Source of the DNA: Saccharothrix syringae
Lineage (GTDB): Bacteria > Actinomycetota > Actinomycetes > Mycobacteriales > Pseudonocardiaceae
DNA: 64,000 nucleotides
Direction of reading: 5' to 3'
NCBI RefSeq assembly: GCF_009498035.1
Contig: NZ_CP034550.1
Span: forward strand, 9,238,001-9,302,000
The position numbers and the translations under genes were made by a program. The notes under the pieces were generated by a model, which did not search any database, was not told the DNA's origin, and saw nothing but the letters and a program-made list of their open reading frames with translations. Positions 48,237-58,316 of the stretch are shown here, piece after piece (position 1 is the stretch's first letter; each line of letters begins with the position of its first letter).

Positions 48237-48237
48237 C

Positions 48238-48445
48238 GTGCGACTCCTCGCTCGCGTGCATCCGGCTCACGAGGACGACGCGCCGACCGGGCGCACCGCG
48301 GTACCACCTCGCTTGCCAGGGCGCGAGCGCACTGGCCACTCGTTGAACGGCTGTGACGGGCCGCACCCGTCCGGTTCTACTGGGGCCCGCCGGGCCCGTT
48401 CTTCCGGAAGCTCCCCGGTGATGGCCGGATCAACGCCGTGCTACC
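48238..48445 (-). promoter_or_regulatory. T-box riboswitch of ileS (translational, short stem I)
   Basis: The T-box sequence AGGTGGTACCGCGGTG is at 48309-48294 on the minus strand. Near the 5' end GGTGGT pairs with ATCACC to form an ultrashort stem I whose loop carries ATC (48430-48428), the isoleucine specifier. GGGGAGCTTCCGGAAGAAC (48416-48398) is the conserved stem II region of actinobacterial ileS leaders. Downstream CCTC can pair with the GAGGAG ribosome binding site (48249-48244), so uncharged tRNA-Ile should free translation. TACCCT at 48455-48450 is the likely -10. Confidence 0.92.
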
Positions 48446-48492
48446 ACCAAGGGTAGCCGAACGGGGCAAATCGGTTCGGCCTGGAACCCCGC

Positions 48493-49131
48493 TCAGCCCG
48501 ACCCGCCGTCCCCGCCCCCGCCCGCACCCGCGGCCCGCTTGCGCCCCGCGAGCACCGAGTCCGGCCGGCACACCGCGCACGGCGTGAACCCCAGCTGGCG
48601 GGCCTCGTTGATCGGCAGCCCCAGCGAAGCCCGCGCCCCGAGCCAGGCGCAGTCGGCCAGGTGGTACCGGGGCCGCTCGTCCAGCACCCGGACCTCGTCG
48701 GTGAGATCGGTCACGACCAGCGAATCCGCCGCGTCCGTGTCCTCTTCGCCGGGCTCCGCGGCCTCCGCGCGCTCCGCGGCCGCCGCGCCCCCTGCCGGCT
48801 CCCCGGACTCCGCGGCACCGGCCTGATCAACCGGCTCGACGCCCTCATCATCCCCCTGATCGGGTGAACTCGGGGCGTCACCCGCCCCCTCGGGGCGGTC
48901 CTGAAGATCAACAGCGCTAACCTGTTGCCCGCCCCGCCCGGCACCTCCGGCACCAGCAGCACCGGCCGGGGTGCTCGACCGGCGGCGGAACCACCAGTCG
49001 AGCACCAGGACCACGGCCGCGGCCCCGCTGGCACCCACCGACAACCAGGCCCAGTGGGTCTGGGCGCTGGTCAGCGCGGGTACGAGGAACCCCAGCGCCG
49101 CCAGCACCAGCAGCAGGACTATGTACAGCAC
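48493..49131 (-). CDS. Membrane-anchored protein with a C-terminal Cys/His cluster
   Basis: 212 residues, GTG start. Two membrane helices at residues 1-47 (LYIVLLLVLAALGFLVPALTS, WAWLSVGASGAAAVVLVLDWWF), then a long acidic, low-complexity linker (about 55-135), then a conserved 60-residue C-terminal part containing RPRYHLADCAWLGARASLGLPINEARQLGFTPCAVCRPD. The H-x3-C and CxxC could hold a metal ion. Such genes accompany wag31 in actinobacteria; function unknown. It lies between wag31 and ileS. Confidence 0.75.
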   Translation of the reverse strand: MLYIVLLLVLAALGFLVPALTSAQTHWAWLSVGASGAAAVVLVLDWWFRRRSSTPAGAAGAGGAGRGGQQVSAVDLQDRPEGAGDAPSSPDQGDDEGVEPVDQAGAAESGEPAGGAAAAERAEAAEPGEEDTDAADSLVVTDLTDEVRVLDERPRYHLADCAWLGARASLGLPINEARQLGFTPCAVCRPDSVLAGRKRAAGAGGGGDGGSG

Positions 49132-49249
49132 GTGCAGCAGACTAGATCAGCGACGCCGGCGGCACGGCCCGACCCGATCGGCGCGCCCCCGTGCGCACCA
49201 ACCGGCACCGACCCCTGCCCCGGCACCGCTCTCGAACCGAACCGACCGG

Positions 49250-50062
49250 TCAGCCCGCCTCGGCGCGCGCCCCGAACGTGTACCCGCCCTGCTGGCGCCC
49301 GTCGGACGGCGCGGCGGGACCGCGGTCCTGCAGGTCGCGCAGCGACGACTCCAGCATGGTCTTGAGCCTGGTCCGGTACTCGCGCTCGAACGTCTGCAGC
49401 TTGTCGATCTGCTTCTCGAGCGTGTTCTTCTCCTGGGTGATGTTCCCCATCACCTCGGCGTGCTTGCGCTGCGCGTCGCGGTCGAGCGCGCTGGCCTTCT
49501 CCCTGGCCTGCCGCTCCAGCGTCTCGGCGCGGGTCCGGGCGTCGTTCAGCATGGTCTCGGCACGCGTGCGCGCCTCGTTGACCATGGTGTCGGCCTTGGC
49601 GCGCGCCTCCGACAGCAGCTGCTCGGACTTGGTCCGGGCCTCCGACAGCATCCCGTCCGCCTCGGCCTTGGCCTCGCCGGTGAGCCGGTCGGCCATCTCC
49701 TGGGCCAGGCCGAGCACCTTGGCGGCCTGCACGTGGTGGTCGCCACCACCGCCGGGGGACGTCTGCTCGAGCGCCGAGGGGGGCGGCACCGGGGCGAGCC
49801 TGCGCGGCTCGTCCACCCGCGTCGCACCGACGCCCGCGGCGAGCTTGGCCCGCGCGTCCTCGAGGTCGGCTCGCGCGGTCTCGACCTGCTGGTCGAGCTG
49901 CTCGACCTGCTGGCGCAGGTCGTTGTTCTCCTCGATCAGGCGGGCCAGTTCGCCCTCAACCAGGTCGAGGAATGCGTCCACCTCGTCCTCGTTGTAGCCC
50001 CGCTTGCCAATCGGCGGCTTGCTGAACGCGACGTTGTGCACGTCCGCGGGGGTCAACGGCAT
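49250..50062 (-). CDS. wag31: Polar growth protein DivIVA/Wag31
   Basis: 270 residues from ATG 50062. The N-terminal membrane-curvature-sensing DivIVA domain is [56 protein letters not shown] variable Pro/Gly-rich segment (about 85-105) leads to a long coiled coil (about 110-245) full of Ala/Lys/Glu heptads such as [32 protein letters not shown]. It marks cell poles and recruits the wall-synthesis machinery; usually phosphorylated by PknA/PknB. Last gene of the division cluster. Confidence 0.96.
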   Translation of the reverse strand: MPLTPADVHNVAFSKPPIGKRGYNEDEVDAFLDLVEGELARLIEENNDLRQQVEQLDQQVETARADLEDARAKLAAGVGATRVDEPRRLAPVPPPSALEQTSPGGGGDHHVQAAKVLGLAQEMADRLTGEAKAEADGMLSEARTKSEQLLSEARAKADTMVNEARTRAETMLNDARTRAETLERQAREKASALDRDAQRKHAEVMGNITQEKNTLEKQIDKLQTFEREYRTRLKTMLESSLRDLQDRGPAAPSDGRQQGGYTFGARAEAG

Positions 50063-50107
50063 CAGATCACCTCACGCACTCCTGGGCTGTGGACATCCCT
50101 GGTCCCC

Positions 50108-50392
50108 TCACCTGGGATCGGCTACTCGCATCAGAATGATAACGACCAGCAACAGCACAATAATGGACAAGTCCAGACCGATGCCGCCGATCCGCACGGT
50201 CGGGATGAGCCGACGCAGCAGGCGGACCGGGGGGTCGGTCACCGTGTAGACGGTCTCCAGGGCCACCGCGACCCCGCCCGCAGGCCGCCATCCCCTGGCG
50301 AAACTGCGCACGAGCTCCACCACGACACGCGCCGTGAGCAGCACCCAGAACGAGAACAACACGTAGTAGACCACGAGCCACAGCGCATCCAC
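50108..50392 (-). CDS. YggT family membrane protein
   Basis: 94 residues, GTG start. Two hydrophobic segments (LWLVVYYVLFSFWVLLTARVVVELV and LDLSIIVLLLVVIILMRV) flank the conserved loop LETVYTVTDPPVRLLRRLIPTVRIGGIGLDLS. YggT proteins sit in the division cluster of Gram-positives and are linked to osmotic tolerance or cell-division; the mechanism is unknown. It is 20 bp after sepF and 45 bp before wag31. Confidence 0.93.
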   Translation of the reverse strand: MDALWLVVYYVLFSFWVLLTARVVVELVRSFARGWRPAGGVAVALETVYTVTDPPVRLLRRLIPTVRIGGIGLDLSIIVLLLVVIILMRVADPR

Positions 50393-50412
50393 ACCGTCAA
50401 CTGTGCCACCAC

Positions 50413-51030
50413 TCAGTCCCGGTTGAGGAACCCGCCCTCCGCGAGTCGCCTCCGGTCCTCCGCCGTCACGTCGATGTTGGGGGGTGAGAGGAGGAACACC
50501 TTGTTGGTGACCTTGTCGATCGAGCCGCGCAGCGCGAACGCGAGGCCCGCCGCGAAGTCGACCAGCCGCTTGGCGTCCGCGTCGTCCATGTCGGTGAGGT
50601 TCATGATCACCGGGGTGCCGTCGCGGTAGTGCTCGCCGATGGTCCGCGCCTCGTTGTAGCTGCGCGGGTGCAGCGTGGTGATGCGCCCCAGCGGGTGGGG
50701 CGCCGGCTCCACGGCCGGTCGCGGCCTGCCGACCGGCTCGCGCTGCGGCTCCACGGCCAGCGAGCCGTGGGTCTCCGGGGTCCAGGGCCGGCGCGACCGG
50801 GCGCCGCGCTCGGGCTCGTAGTCGTCGGCCTCCTCCAGCTCGCCGCGGTAGCCGCTGAACGAGCGGCGGCGGCCGTTGCGCTGCTCCGGGTACGGCTCGT
50901 AGTCCTCGGCATCGGCGTAGTCGGACCGGTAGTCCGAGTAGCGGCGGTCTCCGTCGTAGGCGTCGGGGTCGTCGGCGTACTCGGCGGGAACCATCCCGAA
51001 GTAGGCCTTCAGCTTGTGAAACCCGCTCAT
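50413..51030 (-). CDS. sepF: Cell-division protein SepF
   Basis: 205 residues from ATG 51030; the ORF extends upstream but lacks similarity. The N-terminal amphipathic membrane helix is [14 protein letters not shown]. An acidic Tyr/Arg-rich linker (about 15-110) follows, and the SepF core is at about 115-203 ([75 protein letters not shown]). It anchors FtsZ to the membrane in actinobacteria, which lack FtsA. Confidence 0.97.
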   Translation of the reverse strand: MSGFHKLKAYFGMVPAEYADDPDAYDGDRRYSDYRSDYADAEDYEPYPEQRNGRRRSFSGYRGELEEADDYEPERGARSRRPWTPETHGSLAVEPQREPVGRPRPAVEPAPHPLGRITTLHPRSYNEARTIGEHYRDGTPVIMNLTDMDDADAKRLVDFAAGLAFALRGSIDKVTNKVFLLSPPNIDVTAEDRRRLAEGGFLNRD

Positions 51031-51101
51031 GCCCAAGCCCTTCCTCCGCCGATGATCCCTAACCGCAAGGACGTCGCGGCCGCCCCAGAGGTTCCGGACA
51101 G

Positions 51102-51800
51102 TTACGGGGAGGCTAGTCTCCGGCTGCCCAGCAACGCTGTTCCGACACGCACGCACGTGGAACCGTGTGCAATGGCATCTTCCAGGTCACCGCTCATCCC
51201 CGCCGAGATCACGGTGGCATCGGGATGATCGTCCCGCAAGCGGGTTACCGCTTGATACAGAGCAGCAAACGCCTGCTCCGGAGACATCCCAAGGGGTGCG
51301 ACGGTCATCACACCTCTCAAAACAAGTTCATCCGATCGTGCTACGTAGTCGGCCAGTCGCGGCAGGTCACCGATCGGGTACCCGCCGCGCGCCGCGTCAC
51401 CGTCGATGCTGACCTGGACCAGCACGTCGACCGGTCGCGTGGCCGCCTTGGCGAGGGCGTCGGCGAGGCGGGTCGAGTCGACCGTGTCGACCCGGTCGGC
51501 CCAGCCCAGGACCGAGCGGGCCTTGTTCCGCTGGAGCGAGCCGACCATGTGCCAGCGGACCCGCGCGCCGGGTCGCAGCTCGGCGAACTCGCGGACCTTG
51601 CGGGATGCCTCCTGGTCGCGGTTCTCGGCGAACTCGGTGAGCCCGAGGTCGTGGAGCAGCGCCACGTCCTCGGCCGGGAAGGTCTTGGTCACCGCCAGCA
51701 GGCCGACCTCGTCGACCGACCGCCCGGCGGCCGCGCACGCCCCGGCCACCCGCTCGCGCACCTCGGCCAGCGACAGCGCCAGCTCCTCGCGCCGGTTCAC
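51102..51800 (-). CDS. PLP-homeostasis protein YggS/PROSC family
   Basis: 232 residues from GTG 51800. Single-domain alanine-racemase-like barrel that binds PLP without known catalysis. The PLP lysine is in [15 protein letters not shown]; other landmarks are [71 protein letters not shown] and [27 protein letters not shown]. It keeps free PLP low and buffers vitamin B6 pools. Between pgeF and sepF as in most actinobacteria. Confidence 0.94.
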   Translation of the reverse strand: MNRREELALSLAEVRERVAGACAAAGRSVDEVGLLAVTKTFPAEDVALLHDLGLTEFAENRDQEASRKVREFAELRPGARVRWHMVGSLQRNKARSVLGWADRVDTVDSTRLADALAKAATRPVDVLVQVSIDGDAARGGYPIGDLPRLADYVARSDELVLRGVMTVAPLGMSPEQAFAALYQAVTRLRDDHPDATVISAGMSGDLEDAIAHGSTCVRVGTALLGSRRLASP

Positions 51801-51861
51801 CGCTCCACCGCCGACCGGCCCACACGTCCCCCGGTCCTCCCGCGTCCCCTGGTCACCGATC

Positions 51862-52566
51862 TCACGCCTCCACCCAGATGACACCCGCGAGCCGCCCGGT
51901 CCCCGGGTCCCGCCGGTGGCTGAACAGCGACTTCTCCTCCACGGTGCAGCGCGGGTCGACCCCGATCCGGCCGACCCCGGCGTCGGCGAGCTGCTGCCAC
52001 AGCCCGGCCCGCAGGTCGAGCGCGGGCTTGCCGGACCTGGTCCTGCTCGCGCTGCCCGGCAGGTGCTTCTCGACGTCGGCCCGCATGTCGGCAGGCACCT
52101 CGTAGCACTGCCCGCACACGGCGGGCCCCAGCAGCACCTCGACCCGCCCGGGCTCGGCACCCAGCTCGACCATCCGCCCCAGCGCCGCCGGCACCACGCC
52201 CACGCGCGCCCCGACGCGCCCGGCGTGCACGGCCGCGACCACCCCCGCCTCGGGGTCGCCCATCAGCACCGGCACGCAGTCGGCGGTCAGCACGACCAGC
52301 CCCAGCCCCGGCTCCCGGGTGACCACGGCGTCGGTGGCCTCCAGCGGCCCGTCCACGGGCCCGTCGACCACGCCGACCGTGCGCCCGTGCACCTGCTCCA
52401 TCCACACCAGCCGCTCCGCCCCGAGCCCGATCCCCCCGGCGAGCCGCTCCCGGTTGGCCGCGACGGCCGCCGGGTCGTCCCCCACGTGGTCACCCAGGTT
52501 GAACGACTCATACGGCGGCTTGGAAACGCCACCCTCACGCGTGGTCACAACACGACGGATCCGCAC
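51862..52566 (-). CDS. pgeF: Purine nucleoside phosphorylase/peptidoglycan editing factor (YfiH, DUF152)
   Basis: 234 residues from GTG 52566; a longer frame to 52599 would start inside array D. Active-site ligands are present: Cys and His of the LACC1-like site in LTADCVPVLMGD and VAAVHAGRVGARVGVVPAAL, and VLLGPAVCGQCYEV. The family cleaves purine nucleosides and in E. coli removes misincorporated L-Ser stem peptides. One unusual point: the arginine in HAGRVG replaces the common tryptophan (HAGWRG). Array D lies 15 bp upstream of its start. Confidence 0.9.
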   Translation of the reverse strand: MRIRRVVTTREGGVSKPPYESFNLGDHVGDDPAAVAANRERLAGGIGLGAERLVWMEQVHGRTVGVVDGPVDGPLEATDAVVTREPGLGLVVLTADCVPVLMGDPEAGVVAAVHAGRVGARVGVVPAALGRMVELGAEPGRVEVLLGPAVCGQCYEVPADMRADVEKHLPGSASRTRSGKPALDLRAGLWQQLADAGVGRIGVDPRCTVEEKSLFSHRRDPGTGRLAGVIWVEA

Positions 52567-52581
52567 CCCCCAAGCTTCCCA

Positions 52582-52830
52582 GACCCGCGTGTCATGCACT
52601 CAGCCCCCGCGTGTCATGCGCTCAACACCGGCGTGTCATGCCTCCAGACCTCGCGTGTCATGCGCTCAGGCCCGCCGAGTCCTGCACTCGCGCCTCCGGC
52701 CCGCCGATCCGGCCGGGGCCGGAACGCAGAACTCGGGGGTGCTGAATGCATGACACGCCGGGCCTGGAGGCATGACACGCCGGGTCTGAGTGCATGACAC
52801 GCCGGTGTTGGAGGCATGACACGCGCGGGT
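52582..52830. repeat. 22-bp word array, copy D (inverted pair)
   Basis: Five units on the plus strand (cores at 52588, 52610, 52632, 52654, 52676: CGTGTCATGC four times then CGAGTCCTGC) are followed, after a 50-bp GC-rich centre, by five units in opposite orientation (52729 GAACTCG, then GCATGACACG around 52752, 52774, 52796 and 52818). Spacing is 22 bp in both halves. The two halves can pair into a giant hairpin. It fills the ftsZ-pgeF gap (52567-52839), starting 15 bp from pgeF and ending about 10 bp from the ftsZ stop. Confidence 0.88.
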
Positions 52831-52839
52831 TTTAGGGGG

Positions 52840-54189
52840 TCAGCGGCGCATGAAGGGGGGGACGTCCACCTCGTCGTCGGGGTCGTCGGTGACGGGGACG
52901 GCGCGGTTGGGCAGGCTGCCGCCGGTGCCGGACAGGCCCGGGGACAGGGGGCGGGGGACGCCCGGCTGGGACTGGGCGTGCGGCTGGGTGTGGGACGGCT
53001 GGGCGTGGGACTGGGTGTAGGGCGACTGGCCGTTGCCCTGGCCCGGCTGGGGCTGCTGCGGCACGGACGGCCGCTGCGGGACGACCTGCGCCTGCTCGGC
53101 CTGCACCGGCTGCACCGCGGGCACGGTGGGCTGCGCCATGCCGGCGGGCTGCGCGGACAGCTCACCCGCGGTCGCCGTGGCGACCGGGTTGCCGCGCGGC
53201 GGCCCGGCCAGCGCCTGCGGCTCCAGCTTCTTGTGGGTCGGCCCACCGCTGTCGAAGCCGGCCGCGATCACGGTCACCCGCACCTCGTCGCCGAGGGAGT
53301 CGTCGATCACCGTGCCGAAGATGATGTTCGCGTCGGGGTGCGCGGCCTCCTGGACCAGCGACGCCGACTCGTTGATCTCGAACAGCCCCAGGTCGCTGCC
53401 GCCGGCGATCGACAGCAGCACGCCGTGGGCGCCCTCCATGGACGCCTCCAGCAGGGGCGAGTTGATGGCCTTCTGGGCGGCCTGCACCGCCCGGCCCTCG
53501 CCGCGCGCCGAGCCGATGCCCATCAGGGCGCTGCCCGCCCCGGACATGACCGACTTCACGTCGGCGAAGTCGAGGTTGATCAGACCGGGCGTGGTGATCA
53601 GGTCGGTGATGCCCTGCACACCGGAGAGCAGCACCTCGTCCGCCGACCGGAACGCGTCCATCAGCGAGACGCCGATGTCGCCGAGCTGGAGCAGCCGGTC
53701 GTTGGGGATGACGATGAGCGTGTCGCACTCGTTGCGCAGCGCCTGGATGCCCTCCTCGGCCTGCTTCGCGCGCCGCTTGCCCTCGAACGAGAACGGCCGC
53801 GTCACCACGCCGATGGTCAGCGCGCCGAGCTTGCGGGCGATCGAGGCCACCACGGGCGCGCCGCCGGTGCCCGTGCCGCCGCCCTCGCCGGCGGTGACGA
53901 ACACCATGTCCGCGCCCTTGAGGACCTCCTCGATCTCCTCCCGGTGGTCCTCGGCGGCCTTGTGGCCGACCTCCGGGTTGGCGCCGGCGCCGAGACCGCG
54001 GGTCAGTTCGCGGCCGATGTCGAGCTTCACGTCGGCGTCCGACATCAGCAGAGCCTGGGCGTCGGTGTTCACCGCGATGAACTCGACGCCCTTGAGCCCG
54101 ACCTCGATCATGCGGTTGACGGCGTTCACGCCGCCACCGCCGATGCCGACGACCTTTATCACCGCGAGGTAGTTGTGCGGGGGCGTCAT
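52840..54189 (-). CDS. ftsZ: Cell-division GTPase FtsZ
   Basis: 449 residues from ATG 54189. The tubulin signature GGGTGTG is at residues 103-109; [18 protein letters not shown] is the N-terminal nucleotide loop and [11 protein letters not shown] the T7 catalytic loop. After about residue 320 comes a long Gln/Pro-rich linker ([30 protein letters not shown]), then the conserved C-terminal peptide [12 protein letters not shown] that binds SepF and FtsW. It polymerises into the Z-ring. The 208-bp upstream gap holds its promoter. Confidence 0.98.
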   Translation of the reverse strand: MTPPHNYLAVIKVVGIGGGGVNAVNRMIEVGLKGVEFIAVNTDAQALLMSDADVKLDIGRELTRGLGAGANPEVGHKAAEDHREEIEEVLKGADMVFVTAGEGGGTGTGGAPVVASIARKLGALTIGVVTRPFSFEGKRRAKQAEEGIQALRNECDTLIVIPNDRLLQLGDIGVSLMDAFRSADEVLLSGVQGITDLITTPGLINLDFADVKSVMSGAGSALMGIGSARGEGRAVQAAQKAINSPLLEASMEGAHGVLLSIAGGSDLGLFEINESASLVQEAAHPDANIIFGTVIDDSLGDEVRVTVIAAGFDSGGPTHKKLEPQALAGPPRGNPVATATAGELSAQPAGMAQPTVPAVQPVQAEQAQVVPQRPSVPQQPQPGQGNGQSPYTQSHAQPSHTQPHAQSQPGVPRPLSPGLSGTGGSLPNRAVPVTDDPDDEVDVPPFMRR

Positions 54190-54280
54190 CGGTCCGCCTT
54201 CCTGATCGTGTCCGTGCTCATGTGCTGGAGTGGATGACCACCGGTGTCACACCCGGACGGATCACCACCCGGATTGAAAC

Positions 54281-54309
54281 CCTCAACCAGAGGTAGAGAG
54301 TTATGTCAA
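54281..54309 (-). promoter_or_regulatory. ftsZ: Likely ftsZ promoter region
   Basis: On the minus strand TTGACA (54309-54304), a perfect -35, lies 115 bp before the ftsZ ATG, followed by AT-richer sequence TAACTCTCTACCTCTGG; no clean TANNNT occurs at 17 bp (the hexamer there is GTTGAG), so the -10 is uncertain. The remaining gap 54190-54397 shows no other gene. Confidence 0.4.
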
Positions 54310-54397
54310 CCCCGTATGTTCCTGCTGGACGTTATGCACCGGGAATGCCTCGGTCCAGCAGCCACGCCGTGTCGTGTCCTGACCGGGTGAGGGGTCA

Positions 54398-54910
54398 CTA
54401 CTCGCCTGTTACCCCGTCGAGCAGTTCCCGCACCACGTCCAGGTGTCCCGCGTGCCGACCCGTTTCCTCGATCAGGTGGATCAGCACCCAGCGCGTGGAA
54501 AGCCGTTCTCCCCCGCGGAACGCGACCTCGTGGTCGAGGTCGAGCCCCGCGACGAGTTCCCGGCTCGCCGCGCACTCCGAAGCGTAGTCGGCCAGCAGAC
54601 CGGAGATCGTCTCACCCGGCTCGACCCGCCAATCCGCGTCCGGATCCTCCCCTGTGTAGGGCGCCAGGCTCGGTTTTCCGCCGAGCACGACCTGGAACCA
54701 GTAGTTCTCCACCCACCGCAGGTGCTTGACCACCCCGGCGGCGGTGTTGAGCCGCGAGGGCAGCAACGACCTCCGTGCCTGCTCATCGGACAGGCCGGCG
54801 CACTTGAACCCGATCGTCCCGCGCAGGTAGTCCAGGAACGCGTTCAACAGGGTCCGCTCGTCCCCGGAGAACGGCACCTCGACCCGGTCGTCCCCCACGT
54901 CGCTGCTCAC
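54398..54910 (-). CDS. DinB/DUF664-family protein
   Basis: 170 residues, GTG start. Four-helix-bundle metal protein: the histidine ligands are in GVVKHLRWVENYWFQ and in LIHLIEETGRHAGHLDVVRELLDG. Family members bind nickel or zinc and include mycothiol-dependent maleylpyruvate isomerase and thiol transferases; DUF664 members in actinobacteria are mostly uncharacterised. It stands between ftsQ and ftsZ, which are normally adjacent, so it appears inserted into the dcw cluster. It follows ftsQ by 67 bp in the same direction. Confidence 0.9.
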   Translation of the reverse strand: MSSDVGDDRVEVPFSGDERTLLNAFLDYLRGTIGFKCAGLSDEQARRSLLPSRLNTAAGVVKHLRWVENYWFQVVLGGKPSLAPYTGEDPDADWRVEPGETISGLLADYASECAASRELVAGLDLDHEVAFRGGERLSTRWVLIHLIEETGRHAGHLDVVRELLDGVTGE

Positions 54911-54977
54911 CGCGGCAGTATCGCCGCCCGGGCACCGTCCCCGCGCGCGCTTTCCGCGTCCCGCGCTGTGGCGGGTT

Positions 54978-55703
54978 TCACGAGACGGTCGGCAGCTCCG
55001 GGCTGGAGACGTCGAACACCTCGCCCTCGCGGGTCAGCAGGACCTCCAGCACGGCGGCCTTGCGCGGGCTGTCGGCCACCGAGCCCCAGCGGACCTCGCG
55101 GCCCGCGCTCAGGGTCAGCCGCACGCCCGACGGCGACCCGGCGGTGACGACCAGCACCTCGCGCCGCAGCGCTTCGGGCAGCTGCGTGACCACGCCCACA
55201 GCGGCGTCCAGCGCGGCGCCGGACGCCTTGAGCTCCGGCAGCCCGGCGGGCGGCTGCGCCACCGTGGCGTAGTCGCGGCCGGTGGCGTCCACCAGGTGCG
55301 CGCCGTCGCCGGCGAGGACCACGCCGACCGGGTCGCGCTCGTCCACGGTCAGCCGCACCGAGCCGGGCAGCACGCGCTCCACCCGCACCCCGGCCACCCG
55401 GCGCAGCTCGCGCACCCGCGCGGCCACCGCCTCGGTGTCCACCCGCACCAGCGGGGTGCCCGGCTCGATCGCGGCCGCTTCGAGGACCTGCACCTCGGTC
55501 ATCTCGACCACGCCGCGCACCTCGACCTCGCGGACGCCGAGCACGGGCGTGAACCACACCGCGCACACCACCGCCGTGACGACGGTCATGACGAGGATCG
55601 CGACCAGCCGCCTGCGGACCACCGTGCGCCGGGACGGGGCGCGGCGCACCGGCCGCCGCCGCGGTGCGGCCGCCGGGCGACGACGCGCCGTCCTCGTGCT
55701 CAC
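54978..55703 (-). CDS. ftsQ: Cell-division protein FtsQ
   Basis: 241 residues, GTG overlapping the murC stop. An Arg-rich cytoplasmic start ([29 protein letters not shown]) and one membrane helix ([19 protein letters not shown]) precede the POTRA domain ([76 protein letters not shown]) and the FtsQ beta domain. It recruits FtsB/FtsL and FtsW/FtsI to the septum. Weakly conserved sequence; position fixes the assignment. Confidence 0.95.
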   Translation of the reverse strand: MSTRTARRRPAAAPRRRPVRRAPSRRTVVRRRLVAILVMTVVTAVVCAVWFTPVLGVREVEVRGVVEMTEVQVLEAAAIEPGTPLVRVDTEAVAARVRELRRVAGVRVERVLPGSVRLTVDERDPVGVVLAGDGAHLVDATGRDYATVAQPPAGLPELKASGAALDAAVGVVTQLPEALRREVLVVTAGSPSGVRLTLSAGREVRWGSVADSPRKAAVLEVLLTREGEVFDVSSPELPTVS

Positions 55704-57121
55704 GCGCGGTCCAGCTCGCCGATGATCTCCGGGCCGAGCACGGTCACGTCGCCCGCCCCCATGGTGACCACCACGTCGCCGTCCCCGACCAGGCCCGCGA
55801 CCAGCGCGGGCACCCGGTCGAACGACGGCTCGTAGTGCACGCGGCCCTCGGCCAGCGGCACCCGCTCGGCGACCAGCGCGCCGGTCACGCCCGGCTGCGG
55901 GTCCTCGCGCGCGCCGTAGACGTCGAGCACGACCACCTCGTCGGCCAGGGCGAGCGCGGCGCCGAACTCGTCGGCGAACAGCCGGGTCCGCGAGTACAGG
56001 TGCGGCTGGAAGACCACGACCAGCCTGCCCTCGCCGGCCACCGGCCGGGCGGCGGTGAGCTGGGCGGCCACCTCGGTGGGGTGGTGGGCGTAGTCGTCGT
56101 AGACCCGCACGCCCGCCGCGCGGCCCTTGAACTCGAACCGCCTGCGCACCCCGCCGAACGCGGCCAGGCCCTCCAGCACGCCCGCCGGGTCCGCGCCCAG
56201 CTCCAGCGCGGCCAGCAGGGCGGCGACCGCGTTGCCCGCCATGTGCTCGCCGGGCACCGCGACCCGGACCTCCAGCACCGCGCCGTCGGCACCGCCCTCG
56301 GCGCCCGCGGCCAGCTCGACCTTCACCAGGCCGCCGCCGCCCTCGGGCTGGTAGTCGACCACGCGGGCCGCGCCCGGGCCGGTCGCCGCGCGGCCGTAGG
56401 GCCGCACCCGCACGCCCAGCTTCGCGGCCCGCTCGGCCAGCGCCGCCGAGCCGGGGTCGTCCGCGCACACCACCAGCACGCCGTCCGGCTCGATGCGCTG
56501 CAGGAAGGAGTCGAACACCGCCACGTACGCCTCGACGGTGCCGTGGTGGTCCAGGTGGTCGGCCTCGACGTTGGTCACCACCGCGACCGACGGCGAGAAG
56601 CACAGGAACGACCCGTCGCTCTCGTCGGCCTCGGCGACGAAGACGCCGCCGGTGCCCTGGTGGGCGTTGGCGCCGGACTCGTTGAGGTCGCCGCCGATGG
56701 CGAACGACGGGTCCACCCGGCAGTGCTGGAGCGCGACGGTGAGCATCGAGGTGGTCGACGTCTTGCCGTGCGTGCCCGCGACGCAGGCGACCCGGTGGCC
56801 GACCATCAGCGCGGCCAGCGCCTCGGCGCGGCGCAGCACGGTCACCCCGCGCTCGCGCGCCGCGACCAGCTCCGGGTTGTCCTCGCGGATCGCGGTGGAC
56901 ACCACGACCGCGGTGGGGCCGCCGGGGAGCTGGTCGAGGTTCGCGCCGTCGTGGCCGACCGCGACGGCCGCGCCCTGGGCCCGCAGCGCGAGCACGGTGC
57001 GGGAGTCCTTGGCGTCCGAGCCGGACACCTGCGCGCCGCGCGCGAGCAGGATGCGCGCGATGCCGCTCATGCCCGCGCCGCCGATGCCGACCAGGTGCAC
57101 CCGCTCCAACACGTCGCTCAC
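55700..57121 (-). CDS. murC: UDP-N-acetylmuramate--L-alanine ligase
   Basis: 473 residues from GTG 57121; alternative starts lie 3-12 bp upstream. It adds L-Ala to UDP-MurNAc. Motifs: [19 protein letters not shown] (UDP-binding), [14 protein letters not shown] (P-loop), [23 protein letters not shown], and [15 protein letters not shown] in the C-terminal domain. Part of murE-murF-mraY-murD-ftsW-murG-murC-ftsQ, the conserved order. Overlaps ftsQ by 4 bp. Confidence 0.97.
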   Translation of the reverse strand: MSDVLERVHLVGIGGAGMSGIARILLARGAQVSGSDAKDSRTVLALRAQGAAVAVGHDGANLDQLPGGPTAVVVSTAIREDNPELVAARERGVTVLRRAEALAALMVGHRVACVAGTHGKTSTTSMLTVALQHCRVDPSFAIGGDLNESGANAHQGTGGVFVAEADESDGSFLCFSPSVAVVTNVEADHLDHHGTVEAYVAVFDSFLQRIEPDGVLVVCADDPGSAALAERAAKLGVRVRPYGRAATGPGAARVVDYQPEGGGGLVKVELAAGAEGGADGAVLEVRVAVPGEHMAGNAVAALLAALELGADPAGVLEGLAAFGGVRRRFEFKGRAAGVRVYDDYAHHPTEVAAQLTAARPVAGEGRLVVVFQPHLYSRTRLFADEFGAALALADEVVVLDVYGAREDPQPGVTGALVAERVPLAEGRVHYEPSFDRVPALVAGLVGDGDVVVTMGAGDVTVLGPEIIGELDRA

Positions 57122-57167
57122 CACGCCCTCCAAGCCGAACCCGATCTTCCCGCGCCCACCCCGGCCG

Positions 57168-58271
57168 TCACTTCCGGATCACGTCCAGCACGATGCGGGC
57201 CAGCACCTCGTCGGCCTCGCGGTGCCCGGTGCCCAGCGTCGCCGCGGTCATCGCGGCCAGCCGGTTGCGGTCGGCCACCAGCGGCACCACGTTGTCGACC
57301 ACCCACTCCGGGCTCAGCTGCTCGTCGGGCACCAGCACGGCACCGCCGGCGGACACCACCGGGCCCGCGTTGAGCGCCTGCTCGCCGTTGCCGATCGGCA
57401 GCGGCACGAACACCGCGGGCAGGCCGACCGCGGACACCTCGGCCACGGTCATCGCGCCCGACCGGCACAGCACCGCGTCCGCCGCCGCGTACGCCAGGTC
57501 CATCCGCTCCAGGTAGGGCACGGGCACGTACGGCGGCGCGCCCGGCACCGACTGCACCGCCACGGTGTTCTTCGGCCCGTGCGCGTGCAGCACGCCGATC
57601 CCGGCCTGCGCGAACGCGGGCGCCGCCGCGGACACCGCGTTGTTGATCGACCGCGCGCCCTGCGAGCCGCCGAACACCAGCAGCACCGGCGCGGTCGGGT
57701 GGAGGCCGAAGTGGGCGCGGGCCTGCTGCCGCAGCGCCGCCCGGTTGAGCGAGGTGATCGAGTGGCGCAGCGGGATGCCGATGATCTCCGCGTCGGTCAG
57801 GCCGGAGTCGGGCACGGCGGCCGCGACGCGCGCGGCGAACTTCCCGCCGACCTTGTTGGCCAGGCCGGCCTTGGCGTTGGCCTCGTGCACCACGATCGGC
57901 ACCCGGCCGCGCGCGGCGAGGTACGCGGGCAGCGCCACGTAGCCGCCGAAGCCGACCACCACGTCCGCGCCGACGCGGTCGAGCACGTCCCGGGTCTGCT
58001 TGACCGCGCCGCGCACCCGCAGCGGCAGCTTGAGCAGGTCGGGCGTCGGCTTGCGCGGCATCGGCACGGGCGGGATCAGCTCCAGCGGGTAGCCGCGGGC
58101 GGGCACGAGCCTGGTCTCCAGGCCGCGCTCCGTGCCCAGCGCGACCACGCGCGCGTCGGGCCGCAGCCGCATCACCGCGTCGGCCAGGGCCAAGGCGGGC
58201 TCGATGTGCCCGGCGGTGCCGCCTCCGGCGACCACCACGCACGGTCCGGCCTGCTGGGGAACCCCGGTCAC
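57168..58271 (-). CDS. murG: Undecaprenyldiphospho-muramoylpentapeptide beta-N-acetylglucosaminyltransferase
   Basis: 367 residues, GTG start. It converts lipid I to lipid II on the inner face of the membrane. GT28 motifs: [22 protein letters not shown] (first G-loop), [49 protein letters not shown], and the donor-binding [34 protein letters not shown]. The HxEQN-like segment and lengths are normal. 45 bp after ftsW. Confidence 0.97.
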   Translation of the reverse strand: MTGVPQQAGPCVVVAGGGTAGHIEPALALADAVMRLRPDARVVALGTERGLETRLVPARGYPLELIPPVPMPRKPTPDLLKLPLRVRGAVKQTRDVLDRVGADVVVGFGGYVALPAYLAARGRVPIVVHEANAKAGLANKVGGKFAARVAAAVPDSGLTDAEIIGIPLRHSITSLNRAALRQQARAHFGLHPTAPVLLVFGGSQGARSINNAVSAAAPAFAQAGIGVLHAHGPKNTVAVQSVPGAPPYVPVPYLERMDLAYAAADAVLCRSGAMTVAEVSAVGLPAVFVPLPIGNGEQALNAGPVVSAGGAVLVPDEQLSPEWVVDNVVPLVADRNRLAAMTAATLGTGHREADEVLARIVLDVIRK

Positions 58272-58316
58272 GCACTTCCTCCTCGCGTCGAGAACCGTCT
58301 GGGAATGGCTTTGGCG

